Shown here: positions 33,601 to 40,931 of the stretch, one piece after another
Numbering within the stretch: position 1 is the first letter of the stretch
How the letters are laid out: each line of letters opens with the position of its first letter
DNA from: an uncultured Eubacteriales bacterium
Lineage (GTDB): Bacteria; Bacillota; Clostridia; Oscillospirales; Acutalibacteraceae
Length of the DNA stretch: 64,000 bases
Assembly (NCBI GenBank): GCA_934486615.1
Contig: CAKSQO010000006.1
Span: 62,001-126,000 of the forward strand
Direction: 5' to 3'
Notes under the pieces: model-generated
Told to the model about the DNA's origin: nothing
Database searches by the model: none
The model's input: the letters and a program-made list of their open reading frames with translations, nothing else
Translations under genes and position numbers: made by a program

Positions 33601-33963
33601 CGAGCGCTTTCTGCTTGCAGTGAAGAAGTCGAGCGCGCGCCCGAAAAAGGACTGCTTCGCGTGCGCAGGGCGATAATTTTTGCTTTGCCGCGCGACGCTC
33701 GGTGCAGCCGCTCCCGCCTGCCCGACGGGGTCGGTATCGGCCGTGCTATCGGCTGTTTTTGCTGCGCCGAAGTCGATTTTCGCCGTGCTATCGGCTGTTT
33801 TTGCTGCGCCGAAGTCGGTTTTCGCCGCGCTGTCGGTCGCTTTTACTGCGCCGCCGTTCGCCTTTTCGGCATCATCAGCCGACGCTGCCGCCCGATCGCC
33901 CGCTTGTACATCGGCGGTCGGGTCGTCGCTCGGCTCAATATCGAACTTTTCCTTTTCAAGCAT
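30652..33963 (-). CDS. Membrane-anchored N-acetylmuramoyl-L-alanine amidase, multidomain
   Basis: Cell-wall hydrolase of 1103 aa. A cytoplasmic acidic N-terminus with short repeats of DFGAAKTADSTA is followed by a TM helix (121-145). An outside segment (about 165-490) resembles a worn GHL10/TIM-barrel domain (MGLDVPFGEGWEDACTAA) interrupted by a Ser/Asp insert. Ig-like and beta-rich stretches follow, and a C-terminal Amidase_3 domain (about 925-1100) has IMIDPGHGGSDVGAVG, FVSVHRN and the catalytic-Glu segment ILTENGF. It cleaves the stem peptide from MurNAc. It starts 15 nt after the GHL10 gene, its operon partner. Confidence 0.88.
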   Translation of the reverse strand: MLEKEKFDIEPSDDPTADVQAGDRAAASADDAEKANGGAVKATDSAAKTDFGAAKTADSTAKIDFGAAKTADSTADTDPVGQAGAAAPSVARQSKNYRPAHAKQSFFGRALDFFTASRKRSVIALCTAAAILLAAVGAAVIPSIIRSNEVPRKADPIKNPTEPSIEAPDEMLAVYLKMGLDVPFGEGWEDACTAAVESAHALGLKTLIVPAFENGKAIYLSGAQAPYDGNDYLKGIVAAAHRRAMTVFITADPLAAPDGEKRNLSDAHAATAVASEISDICEKYDVDGVVLTPFEVESSLSADEVSSDSDDGSDSSASSVPTSAGSEPASDAGSSDAPDAAPDDAASSAEPSDSAAPERAVMTFVADVAKKVRSSAKGACVGVLVSPDAADTAGSLSGGTADFILVGVDKPSDFESHTAAFGEKLAGKKPVYYTLDTAAAANAAISASDLVDQCDALLSKGTQTLVFNSLTALISGGAADFTELKAFILSLSDESAGIRTLSITSPSAHEFTTYSDSVTFIGASDPNEPLLVNGAAVERTDTGYFSVTFTLKKGKNTFTFEHKGTTQSYTVRYDKVMIKAIYPSEGATYNGGASVTVGVVALEGCTVRARLSDRIVTMTSGAATDSDEKFVTYTAEFTLPEATASPQELGALIVTASRGKDSETKSGGRFTVRGLNDSSSSNSDDSGSYDSGYGIEVGKGERYVCEVSRYQSETLDIINPTDERSRPTNAMLPQGTVDYCDDRDSYFYNPETGKTHIFRNLRYGKRIYAESNVKIFKATLPETNTVKPIAVSDDGRHTKLTFSVDWKAPFNVTLAPQSYVNPYPSSGRPNYAVSAATYEYVDIEFCYTAAPQEGFEFNNNPVFSRAEWVKCSSGCYALRLWLRTAGQFYGWQAEYNSRNQLEFSFLDPYQATPSPNRYGWSLKGAVIMIDPGHGGSDVGAVGSSKQYTEAVLNLILSQKIRRELENLGATVIMTRSDDSKVSLNDRNRMMLKYKPDIFVSVHRNSSTAASSRGYEDYYYYPFSKALADCVAAQAKSNFTIDRGTMFYPYQVTRVASCPSILTENGFVSNVAELELIKSEVHNEALATSTVQGIVNYFASIKQQ

Positions 33964-33978
33964 TGTGTCTAACCTCGG

Positions 33979-35337
33979 TCATTGCTGAAGAATATCCGTT
34001 ACCGCCTTGCGCTCGGCAATGTGCCGCTCGTCGTCGGCGAAAAACGAAGTGTACGAATAAAATACGAAGCCGTCGCTGCCGCCGCCCTCGCGAATGCACT
34101 GAATCTGGCGCGCGAGCATATCGTCGTGCTCGCTCCACTCGACGTTGTTCTCGTCGGTCGCGCCTATCCTGTACGCACCCAGGCCGATGTACAGCTTCTG
34201 CCTGCGGCCTGAGAACAGCTCCTCCCACTCGTCGAGCAGGCGGTCGAAGCGGCTCGACTCCTTGGGATACTCGAAGCCGAAGTACAGCTGCGGCATTATG
34301 TAGTCGATGTAGTCGCCGTCGAGCCACGCTTTGCAGTCGGCGTAGACGGTGACAAAGTTATTGCCGATTGACGCCATCGGGCTTATGCCGAAGACGCACT
34401 TTCGGTTGCAGCTTTTTATCGCGTAGTAGACCGACGAAACGAGGACGTTGACGTTCGCGCGCCGCCAGTCGGCCAATTCAAGCGGAGTGCCGTGCACGCT
34501 TGCGCGGTAGGCGGCGTACTCCTTTTCGTCGATCGACTCGTCGCGCGAGGGATAGAAGTAGTCGTCAAAATGTATTCCGTCGACGTTGTAGCTCTGCACG
34601 ATCTCGCGTACGCCGTCGATGATGTAGCTTTGCACCTCGGGCACGGCGGGGTTAAAGTACAGCCCGCCCTTGGCGTGGATTATCCACGAGTCGTTGCTTT
34701 CGTCGCCGTCGGTCAGCCAGATCTTGGCCTGATTGTCGTTTGAAAGCAGGGTCAGATCCTCCGAGTCGAACGTCACGCGGTAGGGGTTGACCCACGCGTG
34801 GAACTCGATCCCGCGCTCGTGGCAGAGCGTTATCATGCGCTCGAGCGGGTCAAAGCCGGGGTTCGTGCCCTGCTTGCCCGTGTGGCCCGTGACGTACTTT
34901 GACCACGGGAACGAATCCGACGGATAGTACGCGTCGGCATGGGAGCGGACGTGGACGAACGCGGCGTTTACGCCGTATTCAAGGCTTTTGTCGAGTGCTT
35001 TGCCGAATGCAGCGTCAAAGCCCTCCTTCGCCGTGAACATATTCGCAAGCTCGAAATAGGTTATCCACATTCCACGCAGCTCGCCCTTTTCGCCGTCCTC
35101 ATATGTGACGATGTCGGGGCTTGAGATGCCGCTTGAAGCCGCGTCAGACGCGCCCGATTCGGCGGACGCAGCCGCCTTGGAGCTGCTGCCGAGCGGCTCG
35201 CCCTTGCGCGGGGAAGCGGCGCTCGAGGTCGCGGACGAGCCCGAGACCGTGAGCTTCATCGCGCCGAAAACGGCGCACACGGTCATAATAACAGCGGTGA
35301 CCGCAGCCGCGATTATACAAATTTTTTTCTTTTTCAC
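33979..35337 (-). CDS. GHL10 family glycoside hydrolase-like protein
   Basis: Extracellular, membrane-anchored TIM-barrel protein (452 aa) of the GHL10 (formerly DUF187) family, thought to act on peptidoglycan or related glycans. N-terminal KKKK and a TM/signal helix (ICIIAAAVTAVIMTVCAVFG), a Ser/Ala-rich linker, then ELRGMWITYFE, HAWVNPYR, VDGIHFDDYFYP and YIDYIMPQLYFGFE, all family landmarks. GTG chosen after AAAGGGG; the earlier ATG sits only 8 nt from the -10. Operon with the amidase. Confidence 0.9.
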   Translation of the reverse strand: MKKKKICIIAAAVTAVIMTVCAVFGAMKLTVSGSSATSSAASPRKGEPLGSSSKAAASAESGASDAASSGISSPDIVTYEDGEKGELRGMWITYFELANMFTAKEGFDAAFGKALDKSLEYGVNAAFVHVRSHADAYYPSDSFPWSKYVTGHTGKQGTNPGFDPLERMITLCHERGIEFHAWVNPYRVTFDSEDLTLLSNDNQAKIWLTDGDESNDSWIIHAKGGLYFNPAVPEVQSYIIDGVREIVQSYNVDGIHFDDYFYPSRDESIDEKEYAAYRASVHGTPLELADWRRANVNVLVSSVYYAIKSCNRKCVFGISPMASIGNNFVTVYADCKAWLDGDYIDYIMPQLYFGFEYPKESSRFDRLLDEWEELFSGRRQKLYIGLGAYRIGATDENNVEWSEHDDMLARQIQCIREGGGSDGFVFYSYTSFFADDERHIAERKAVTDILQQ

Positions 35338-35395
35338 GGCCGAGGCCCCTTTCTTTATAGTTTTCCGCTTGTCTGCCGATGGTAACATACATTTA

Positions 35396-35424
35396 AGTAT
35401 AGCAAATCACGGCCGCCTTTTCAA
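35396..35424 (-). promoter_or_regulatory. Promoter of the GHL10-amidase operon
   Basis: Minus strand TTGAAA, 17-bp spacer, TATACT. Confidence 0.75.
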
Positions 35425-35496
35425 CGCTCGGACGGGCACAAATTCACTGTAAAGTTCACCAAAAATATCGCCTTTAATTTGTGAGCCGTGCCTTAC

Positions 35497-35525
35497 TTGA
35501 CAATGCATCTTTTTAATGCTAAATT
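35497..35525 (+). promoter_or_regulatory. Promoter of the isochorismatase-like operon
   Basis: TTGACA, 17-bp spacer, TAAATT, 35 bp before the ATG at 35560. Confidence 0.7.
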
Positions 35526-35559
35526 TATATTACAAATTGTATAAAGGCAGGTAGATATT

Positions 35560-36093
35560 ATGGCAAGTAAAAAGCTTCTCATCGTCGTCGACTATCAGCG
35601 CGACTTTGTCGACGGCTCGCTCGGCTTCGCGGGCGCCGAAAAGCTGGAGCAGCCCATCTGCGACAAAATCCACGAGTACACCGCCGCGGGCGACGACGTT
35701 ATTTTTACAATGGACACGCACGAGCAGAAGTATCTGCTCACAAATGAGGGCAAGCACCTGCCCGTCAAGCACTGCATAAAAGGCACGCCGGGCTGGCAGC
35801 TTTACGGCAAAGTCGCCGACCTCGCCGCAGGCAGAACGCTCATTGAAAAGCCGACGTTCGGCTCGGTCGCTCTGGCCGAGTGGCTCAAGGGCAAGCACTA
35901 CTCCGTCATCGAGCTGTGCGGGCTTGTCAGCAGCATTTGCGTGATTTCAAACGCCGTAATAGCCAAGGCCGCCTCACCCGAGAGCGAGATAGTCGTTGAC
36001 GCGCGCTGCACCGCGGGCGCGGACGAAAAGCTGCAACGCGAAGCGCTCGACGTTATGAAAAATCTGCACGTTCAGGTGGTAAACGACCTATGA
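35560..36093 (+). CDS. Isochorismatase/nicotinamidase-like cysteine hydrolase
   Basis: Cysteine hydrolase of the isochorismatase fold (177 aa). The triad is visible as Asp in VVDYQRDFVDG, Lys in LIEKPTFGS and Cys in CGLVSSICVISNAV. DTHEQKYLLTNEGKHLP, rich in His and Glu, is the metal-binding segment seen in nicotinamidases. Nicotinamide deamidation (NAD salvage) is the likely reaction, but other amides are possible. First of four tightly overlapping genes. Confidence 0.87.
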   Translation: MASKKLLIVVDYQRDFVDGSLGFAGAEKLEQPICDKIHEYTAAGDDVIFTMDTHEQKYLLTNEGKHLPVKHCIKGTPGWQLYGKVADLAAGRTLIEKPTFGSVALAEWLKGKHYSVIELCGLVSSICVISNAVIAKAASPESEIVVDARCTAGADEKLQREALDVMKNLHVQVVNDL

Positions 36094-36296
36094 GCGACCT
36101 GTTTGTCGACTCGCAGGTCACCGAGCGCAGGCGCGGCACGGCCGCTTTGTGCCCGAAGTGCGGCTTCCTCGGCGAGATGAAGGGCTTCAACAGCCGCACG
36201 GGGCTATACTTCAAGTTTATTCGGCTCAAAAGGATAAATAACAAAAAAATCCTTGTTTGTCCCGAATGTAACCACGTTTTTGAGGTGCCGCGATGA
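36090..36296 (+). CDS. Small zinc-ribbon protein
   Basis: Predicted 68-aa protein with two CxxC knuckles (CPKC and CPEC, about 37 residues apart), so a zinc ribbon. Basic middle part (FIRLKRINNKK). It overlaps the previous gene by 4 nt (ATGA) and the next by 4 nt. Function unknown; nucleic-acid binding is a possibility only. Confidence 0.75.
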   Translation: MSDLFVDSQVTERRRGTAALCPKCGFLGEMKGFNSRTGLYFKFIRLKRINNKKILVCPECNHVFEVPR

Positions 36297-36604
36297 GCGC
36301 GCTTCTCGAAAACAAGGCGGCGCTCGCGGCGATAATATACCTTTTCGGGATAAATTCGGCGGCGTTCATCGTCACCTGCGCCGACAAGCGCTTTGCGGTC
36401 AGGCACCGCCGCCGCGTGCCCGAGCGCACGCTGATAGCCCTGGCGGTCATCGGCGGCTCGCTCGGCGAGCTGTGTGCGATGTATGCGGTGCGGCACAAGA
36501 CGCAAAAGCCGAAATTCCGCTACGGCGTGCCCGCGATACTTGCGGCGCAGCTCGTCGCGGCGGCCGTCTGTATTTATATTGTAAGTGGAGGCGCTTTAGG
36601 TTGA
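36293..36604 (+). CDS. DUF1294 family membrane protein
   Basis: Small integral membrane protein (103 aa) of the DUF1294 family. RRRVPERTLIALAVIGGSLGELCAMYAVRHKTQKPKF is the family signature (two halves shown together span about 37 residues, 38-74), with hydrophobic helices on either side. Function unknown. It overlaps both neighbours, so it is translationally coupled. Confidence 0.85.
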   Translation: MSALLENKAALAAIIYLFGINSAAFIVTCADKRFAVRHRRRVPERTLIALAVIGGSLGELCAMYAVRHKTQKPKFRYGVPAILAAQLVAAAVCIYIVSGGALG

Positions 36605-37272
36605 ACAACGATTTCCCGCGAATAATCACCCTGCTCAGAAAGGAGCGCGGCCTGTCGCAAAAGGAAGCGTCCTACGCGCTGGGAGTGTCGCAGGCGCTGC
36701 TGTCGCACTACGAAAACGGCAAGCGCGAGTGCGGGCTTGACTTTGTCGTCGCCTGCGCCGACTTCTACCGCGTCAGCTGCGACTACCTGCTCGGGCGCAC
36801 CCATGTCCGCACGGGCGCGACCATCGCGATAACCGACCTGCCCGAAAGCGGCGGCGAGCTGCAGACCGCGCGCGCCGAGCTGCTGCTTGAAAAGCGTCTG
36901 ATAATGAACTCGCTGAACGTCATCTATGACCTGCTTATGCAGGTCGGCAACAACGGGATTTCCGACCGCAGCAGCTCCATTCTGATGACGGCGGTCTACC
37001 GCGTGCTGCGTATACTGCACGTCACGAGCAAATCGAACCCGAAGAATATGTTCACCGTGCCGTCGTACAACTACTGCGCTCTGACGAGCGGCTTTTCGTC
37101 GCTGTGCGAGGCCGATGCGATAAACATTGCGCGCAATCCGCGCCTTGAAAGCGACGAGAAAATGCCCGTCGCCGTCTCGCCCGAGAAGCTCAGCGAGGGC
37201 TACCCCCTCTATGCCCCGAGCCTGCTCAGCCTGACGAGCATGATAGAGCAGCGCATAACCCAGTTTAAATAA
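36601..37272 (+). CDS. XRE-family HTH regulator
   Basis: Transcription factor (223 aa) with an N-terminal Cro/CI-type HTH (IITLLRKERGLSQKEASYAL, then GVSQALLSHYENGKREC). The helical C-terminal region is unassigned. The start is inferred as TTG overlapping the DUF1294 stop (TTGA) with GGAGG upstream; no ATG exists before the HTH in this frame except far upstream inside DUF1294. Likely regulates its own four-gene operon. Confidence 0.82.
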   Translation: MNNDFPRIITLLRKERGLSQKEASYALGVSQALLSHYENGKRECGLDFVVACADFYRVSCDYLLGRTHVRTGATIAITDLPESGGELQTARAELLLEKRLIMNSLNVIYDLLMQVGNNGISDRSSSILMTAVYRVLRILHVTSKSNPKNMFTVPSYNYCALTSGFSSLCEADAINIARNPRLESDEKMPVAVSPEKLSEGYPLYAPSLLSLTSMIEQRITQFK

Positions 37273-37342
37273 CGCGGTCAAGGCCGACCGTCGGCGCTTC
37301 GGACGAGAGCTCGTTCGCTATGCCGTTTCTGTTAAAAAATCC

Positions 37343-37394
37343 AAAAAAGCCCGCCTGTGCAAGCGAAAAGCCTGCGCCGGCGGGCTGCGTTTTT
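37343..37394. terminator. Bidirectional terminator between HTH gene and pyrG
   Basis: AGCCCGCC/GGCGGGCT stem with A-run on the left and TTTTT on the right, so it serves both converging transcripts. Confidence 0.8.
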
Positions 37395-37428
37395 ATTAGT
37401 ACAAGCGGCGCGGCGGAAAACGCGCGGC

Positions 37429-39030
37429 TTACTTCTTCATTGAAGCCTTTACAAGGCCGATGAACAGCGGGTGCGGGCGGTTGGGGCGACTCTTGAACTC
37501 GGGGTGGAACTGCACTCCGACATAGAAGTCGTTGCCGTTTATCTCGACGCACTCGACTATTCTGCCGTCGGGCGACGTGCCCGACACGGTCAGACCCGCA
37601 TTAACCAGCTCGTCGCGGAAGATGTTGTTGAACTCGTATCTGTGGCGGTGGCGCTCGCTTATCTCGTCCGCGCCGTAGCACTCCTTAAGCTTGGTGTTCG
37701 GCTGAACGCTGCACGGGTACGCGCCCAGACGGAGCGTGCCGCCCTTGGCGACCTCGGCCGACTGATCGGGCAAAAAGTCGATGACCTTGTGCTTTGACAG
37801 CTCGTTAAACTCACCCGAGTCGGCGTCGTCCATGCCGCAGACGTGGCGCGCAAACTCGATGACCGCGACCTGCATACCGAGGCAGATGCCGAGGTACGGC
37901 TTGTTATGCGTGCGGCAGTATTCGGCGGCGGCGATCATTCCCTCAACGCCCCTGTCGCCGAAGCCGCCGGGCACGATTATGCCGTCGCACGGGTCGAGCG
38001 CTTCCTCAAGCCCCGCATTTTCAAGCCCCTGCGAGTCGATCCATCGAATTTCAACATGGGTACCGAGGCTGTGACCCGCGTGACGCAGCGCCTCCGCGAC
38101 CGAAAGGTACGCGTCGTGCAGCTGAACGTACTTGCCGACAAGGCCGATAACGACCTTGCCCGTGCTGCCGTGGATTTTGTCGAGCATCGCATTCCACTCG
38201 GTCATATCGGGCGCGGGCGCGTCGATTCCAAGCTCGCGGCAGACGACGTCGGAGAAGTGGCTCTTTTCAAGCATGAGCGGCGCTTCATACAGCTGACCGA
38301 CGGTCAGATTTTCGATAACGCAGTCGGGCTTGACGTTGCAGAACATCGCGATTTTGCGGAATATCGAGCTTTCAAGCGGCTCGTCGCAGCGCAGGATTAT
38401 GATGTCGGGGTGTATGCCCATGCCCTGCATCTGCTTGACCGAGTGCTGCGTCGGCTTGGACTTGTGCTCGTCCGAGCCGCTGAGGAACGGCACGAGCGTG
38501 ACGTGAATGAACAGGCTGTTTTCGCGGCCGATCTCGAGCGAGATCTGGCGCACGGCTTCAATGAACGGCTGGCTCTCGATGTCGCCGATGGTGCCGCCGA
38601 TCTCGGTGATGACGACGTCCGCGTCGGTCTTGCGGCCGACGGTGTAGACGAAGTCCTTTATCTCGTCTGTAACGTGGGGTATGACCTGCACGGTCGAGCC
38701 GAGGTACTCGCCGCGGCGCTCTTTGTTGAGCACGTTCCAGTACACCTTGCCCGTGGTGAGGTTTGAGAAGCGGTTGAGATTCTCGTCGATGAAACGCTCG
38801 TAGTGGCCGAGGTCGAGATCGGTCTCCGCTCCGTCCTCGGTGACGTAGACCTCGCCGTGCTGATAGGGGCTCATCGTGCCGGGATCGACGTTGATGTAGG
38901 GGTCGAGCTTCTGCGCCGCGACCTTCAGTCCGCGCGCTTTCAGCAGGCGGCCGAGCGAGGCGGCGGTGATGCCTTTTCCGAGGCCGCTGACGACGCCTCC
39001 CGTAACAAAAATGTACTTCGTGTTTTTCAT
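37429..39030 (-). CDS. pyrG: CTP synthase
   Basis: Makes CTP from UTP, glutamine and ATP (533 aa). The synthetase domain starts KYIFVTGGVVSGLGKGITAASLG. The C-terminal glutaminase has PYLGICLGMQVAVIEFARH with the nucleophile Cys and GVQFHPEFKSRP with the His/Glu pair. Start set at the ATG of MKNTKYIF; one codon longer is possible. A leader with a terminator-like hairpin lies between promoter and gene, so attenuation is likely. Confidence 0.97.
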   Translation of the reverse strand: MKNTKYIFVTGGVVSGLGKGITAASLGRLLKARGLKVAAQKLDPYINVDPGTMSPYQHGEVYVTEDGAETDLDLGHYERFIDENLNRFSNLTTGKVYWNVLNKERRGEYLGSTVQVIPHVTDEIKDFVYTVGRKTDADVVITEIGGTIGDIESQPFIEAVRQISLEIGRENSLFIHVTLVPFLSGSDEHKSKPTQHSVKQMQGMGIHPDIIILRCDEPLESSIFRKIAMFCNVKPDCVIENLTVGQLYEAPLMLEKSHFSDVVCRELGIDAPAPDMTEWNAMLDKIHGSTGKVVIGLVGKYVQLHDAYLSVAEALRHAGHSLGTHVEIRWIDSQGLENAGLEEALDPCDGIIVPGGFGDRGVEGMIAAAEYCRTHNKPYLGICLGMQVAVIEFARHVCGMDDADSGEFNELSKHKVIDFLPDQSAEVAKGGTLRLGAYPCSVQPNTKLKECYGADEISERHRHRYEFNNIFRDELVNAGLTVSGTSPDGRIVECVEINGNDFYVGVQFHPEFKSRPNRPHPLFIGLVKASMKK

Positions 39031-39065
39031 CATACCCATCTCCCAAAACTTTTTGTTTCCCAAAT

Positions 39066-39120
39066 AAAAAGCGTCCGGTGTGTCGATAGGGGCACTTGCC
39101 CCTTGTCAACTCACCGAACG
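39066..39120 (-). promoter_or_regulatory. pyrG leader terminator (putative attenuator)
   Basis: Minus strand: a long hairpin GCGTTCGGTG...CACCGGACGC with inner stem GGGGCA-AGTGCCCC, followed by TTTTTATTT, ending 36 nt before the pyrG start and downstream of its promoter. This is the place and shape of an intrinsic attenuator. The leader start does not carry the GGG initial run used by Bacillus pyrG. Confidence 0.65.
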
Positions 39121-39216
39121 CCATTGCTCAGTCGTTGCTGTTATTTAAAGCCGCGTTTTTTCCGCAGCCGCGGCGTCGATGACCGCGTAAAGGCTTCAAG
39201 CCAAAACTCATTTAAG

Positions 39217-39245
39217 AGTATAAACCCGCGCGCTGAAAATGTCAA
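39217..39245 (-). promoter_or_regulatory. pyrG promoter
   Basis: Minus strand TTGACA, 17-bp spacer, TATACT, near consensus, giving a leader of about 180 nt. Confidence 0.85.
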
Positions 39246-39343
39246 TTCCCCGAGCAAATTTTTTCGCTTTTGCGGAAAGGGGCACACGGCGCCGAAAGAT
39301 ACTGTGCTGATAATAATTGCACCGCCGCAACGCCCATAAAGCG

Positions 39344-39394
39344 AAATCCCCTCGCCGGGGAGCTGTCCGGAGCAGTCCGGTCGGCGGGGGATTT
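39344..39394 (-). terminator. Terminator after the C39-like peptidase gene
   Basis: AAATCCCCTCGCCG/CGGCGGGGGATTT arms around a second pairing TCCGG/CCGGA; modest T-run on the minus strand. It separates this gene from pyrG. Confidence 0.7.
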
Positions 39395-39397
39395 ATG

Positions 39398-40249
39398 CTA
39401 TTTCTCGTATACCCAGAGGTTGCGGATCTGGCTTTTAATATCGTCAAACTCCCACAGCTTTTCGGAGCGGACGCGGCTGTTGCAGTCGTTTATGCGGATT
39501 TTGCCGTCCTCCACGCCGACCATAACGATGAAATGGCCGCTTGTGGTGAAGTCGCCCTTGCCCATAATGCAGATTATAGGGTCGCCGTTTTTGAGCGACT
39601 TTATGACCGTCGATTTATCGAGCGGCAGCTGGCGCGACTTCAGTCCCAGCTTGCGCGCGCCCTCGCTCATCAGCGCCCACGCGGTGCCGTTGCCGGGCAC
39701 GCAGTAGCCGTTGTCGGTGCTGAACTTCGCGACTGCGGCAGGGGTGAGCGACGCGTCGTTCAGGCGATAGAGCGCGACCATCGACAGGCTCGTCGGTCCG
39801 CAGCCCGTAAGCCCGAGCACATCGCTGCCGTATGTCCGGTAGCCCCAGCGCTTGTCCCACTGCATAAGCAGCGGCACGGTGTCGGAGTTCGCCTCGGCGC
39901 TCAGATCGACGGTGTACTCCTTGTCCTTATCAAACGGATAGCGATAGACAAAGTCCTTTATCTCCGAGCTTTTCCACAGCACGTCCACAAGACTCTGCGG
40001 ATAGTCGGAGTAGTGCACTCCGTTATTCTCGGCCCATATCGCCAGCTCGTCGCCGGGGGAGAGCGACAAAGTCGAGCTTGACGTCGCCTCCGACGAAACT
40101 GCGGCCGACGAGGTTCCTCCCTTGCCGACGCCGAGGCTCGCGATACTTCTTATACCGAAAATTCCGCCGACCGCCAAGGCTGCTGCAAGCACAACGCACA
40201 GGATTATTCGGTCATAGCGCATACGCCGTTTTCTTCTGCGAACCGCCAT
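39398..40249 (-). CDS. C39-family peptidase-like exported protein
   Basis: Membrane-anchored papain-fold protein (283 aa). Basic start RRRKRRMRYDR, one TM helix (IILCVVLAAALAVGGIFGI), Ser/Thr linker, then a domain with the Cys motif TGCGPTSLSMVALYR, GTAWALMSEGARKLG, and the His motif TSGHFIVMVGVED followed by NDCNS. QWDKRWGYRTYG is typical of stand-alone C39-like peptidases. Substrate unknown. AGAGGTGA before the ATG. Divergent from marR. Confidence 0.88.
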   Translation of the reverse strand: MAVRRRKRRMRYDRIILCVVLAAALAVGGIFGIRSIASLGVGKGGTSSAAVSSEATSSSTLSLSPGDELAIWAENNGVHYSDYPQSLVDVLWKSSEIKDFVYRYPFDKDKEYTVDLSAEANSDTVPLLMQWDKRWGYRTYGSDVLGLTGCGPTSLSMVALYRLNDASLTPAAVAKFSTDNGYCVPGNGTAWALMSEGARKLGLKSRQLPLDKSTVIKSLKNGDPIICIMGKGDFTTSGHFIVMVGVEDGKIRINDCNSRVRSEKLWEFDDIKSQIRNLWVYEK

Positions 40250-40379
40250 TTAAAATCACCTCTTGATTTGCAATGAGTATATTTTAGCACAAAGTCGTGC
40301 AATTTTCATCATTTCAAGCAGAAAATTCATTACAAATTTCTTGCAAATTTCTTAAAATTCGCATTTTTGGGCGAAAATT

Positions 40380-40435
40380 TGTTGACAAATCAACATCTTT
40401 GTGCTATTCTATCCTCACTTGTTGATTTGTCAACA
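40380..40435 (+). promoter_or_regulatory. marR promoter flanked by two identical inverted operators
   Basis: TGTTGACAAATCAACA (40380-40395) and its exact reverse complement TGTTGATTTGTCAACA (40420-40435) lie 40 bp apart. The promoter is TTGACA (40382-40387), 17 bp, TATTCT (40405-40410). One site covers the -35 and the other the start of the transcript, a classic layout for MarR autorepression. Confidence 0.85.
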
Positions 40436-40454
40436 TCTGAAAGGAGCACTGCCG

Positions 40455-40931
40455 ATGGACGAAAGATTTGAAGCCTTCACCGTGCTGATAAGCAGGATAA
40501 GCCGCTCGATAAAGCGGCTGAAAGCGTGGGAGATGTCCGACCTCGGGCTGAAAGGGCCGCACGTCAGCTGCCTGTACTACCTGTCGCTGGGTAATATGAC
40601 CGCAAGTGAGCTGTGCGAGCGCTGCGAGGAGGACAAGGCGGCCGTCTCCAGAACGCTCGACTACCTTGAAGAGAACGGCTATATCAACTGCTCCGACAGC
40701 CGCTCAAAGCGGTACAAAAGCCCGCTCGCCCTCACCGAGAAGGGCAAAGCCGCCTGCGCCGGGATAAACGGGAAGATCGCGTTTATCGAAGCGGCGGCGG
40801 GAGAGGGCATCGACGACGAAAGCCGCGCAAAAATGTACGCGGCGCTGTCGAAAGTCAGCGACAATCTTGAAAAAATATGCAATGAGACAAGAGCCGCCAG
40901 AAGCGCGGCAAAATCGGAGGAAAAGAAATGA
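40455..40931 (+). CDS. MarR family transcriptional regulator
   Basis: Winged-HTH regulator (158 aa): GPHVSCLYYLSLGNMTASEL, EEDKAAVSRTLDYLEENGYI for the recognition helix, and SKRYKSPLALTEKG for the wing. ATG with AAGGAG; the longer frame crosses the second operator. Its stop overlaps the degV start (ATGA). The pairing with a fatty-acid-binding DegV protein suggests a lipid-responsive FabT-like regulator (inference). Confidence 0.92.
   Translation: MDERFEAFTVLISRISRSIKRLKAWEMSDLGLKGPHVSCLYYLSLGNMTASELCERCEEDKAAVSRTLDYLEENGYINCSDSRSKRYKSPLALTEKGKAACAGINGKIAFIEAAAGEGIDDESRAKMYAALSKVSDNLEKICNETRAARSAAKSEEKK

Noticed and set aside
39066..39120. Terminator of the C39-like peptidase gene
   Set aside because: That gene has its own hairpin at 39344-39394, and the pyrG promoter lies between the two, so this hairpin belongs to the pyrG leader.
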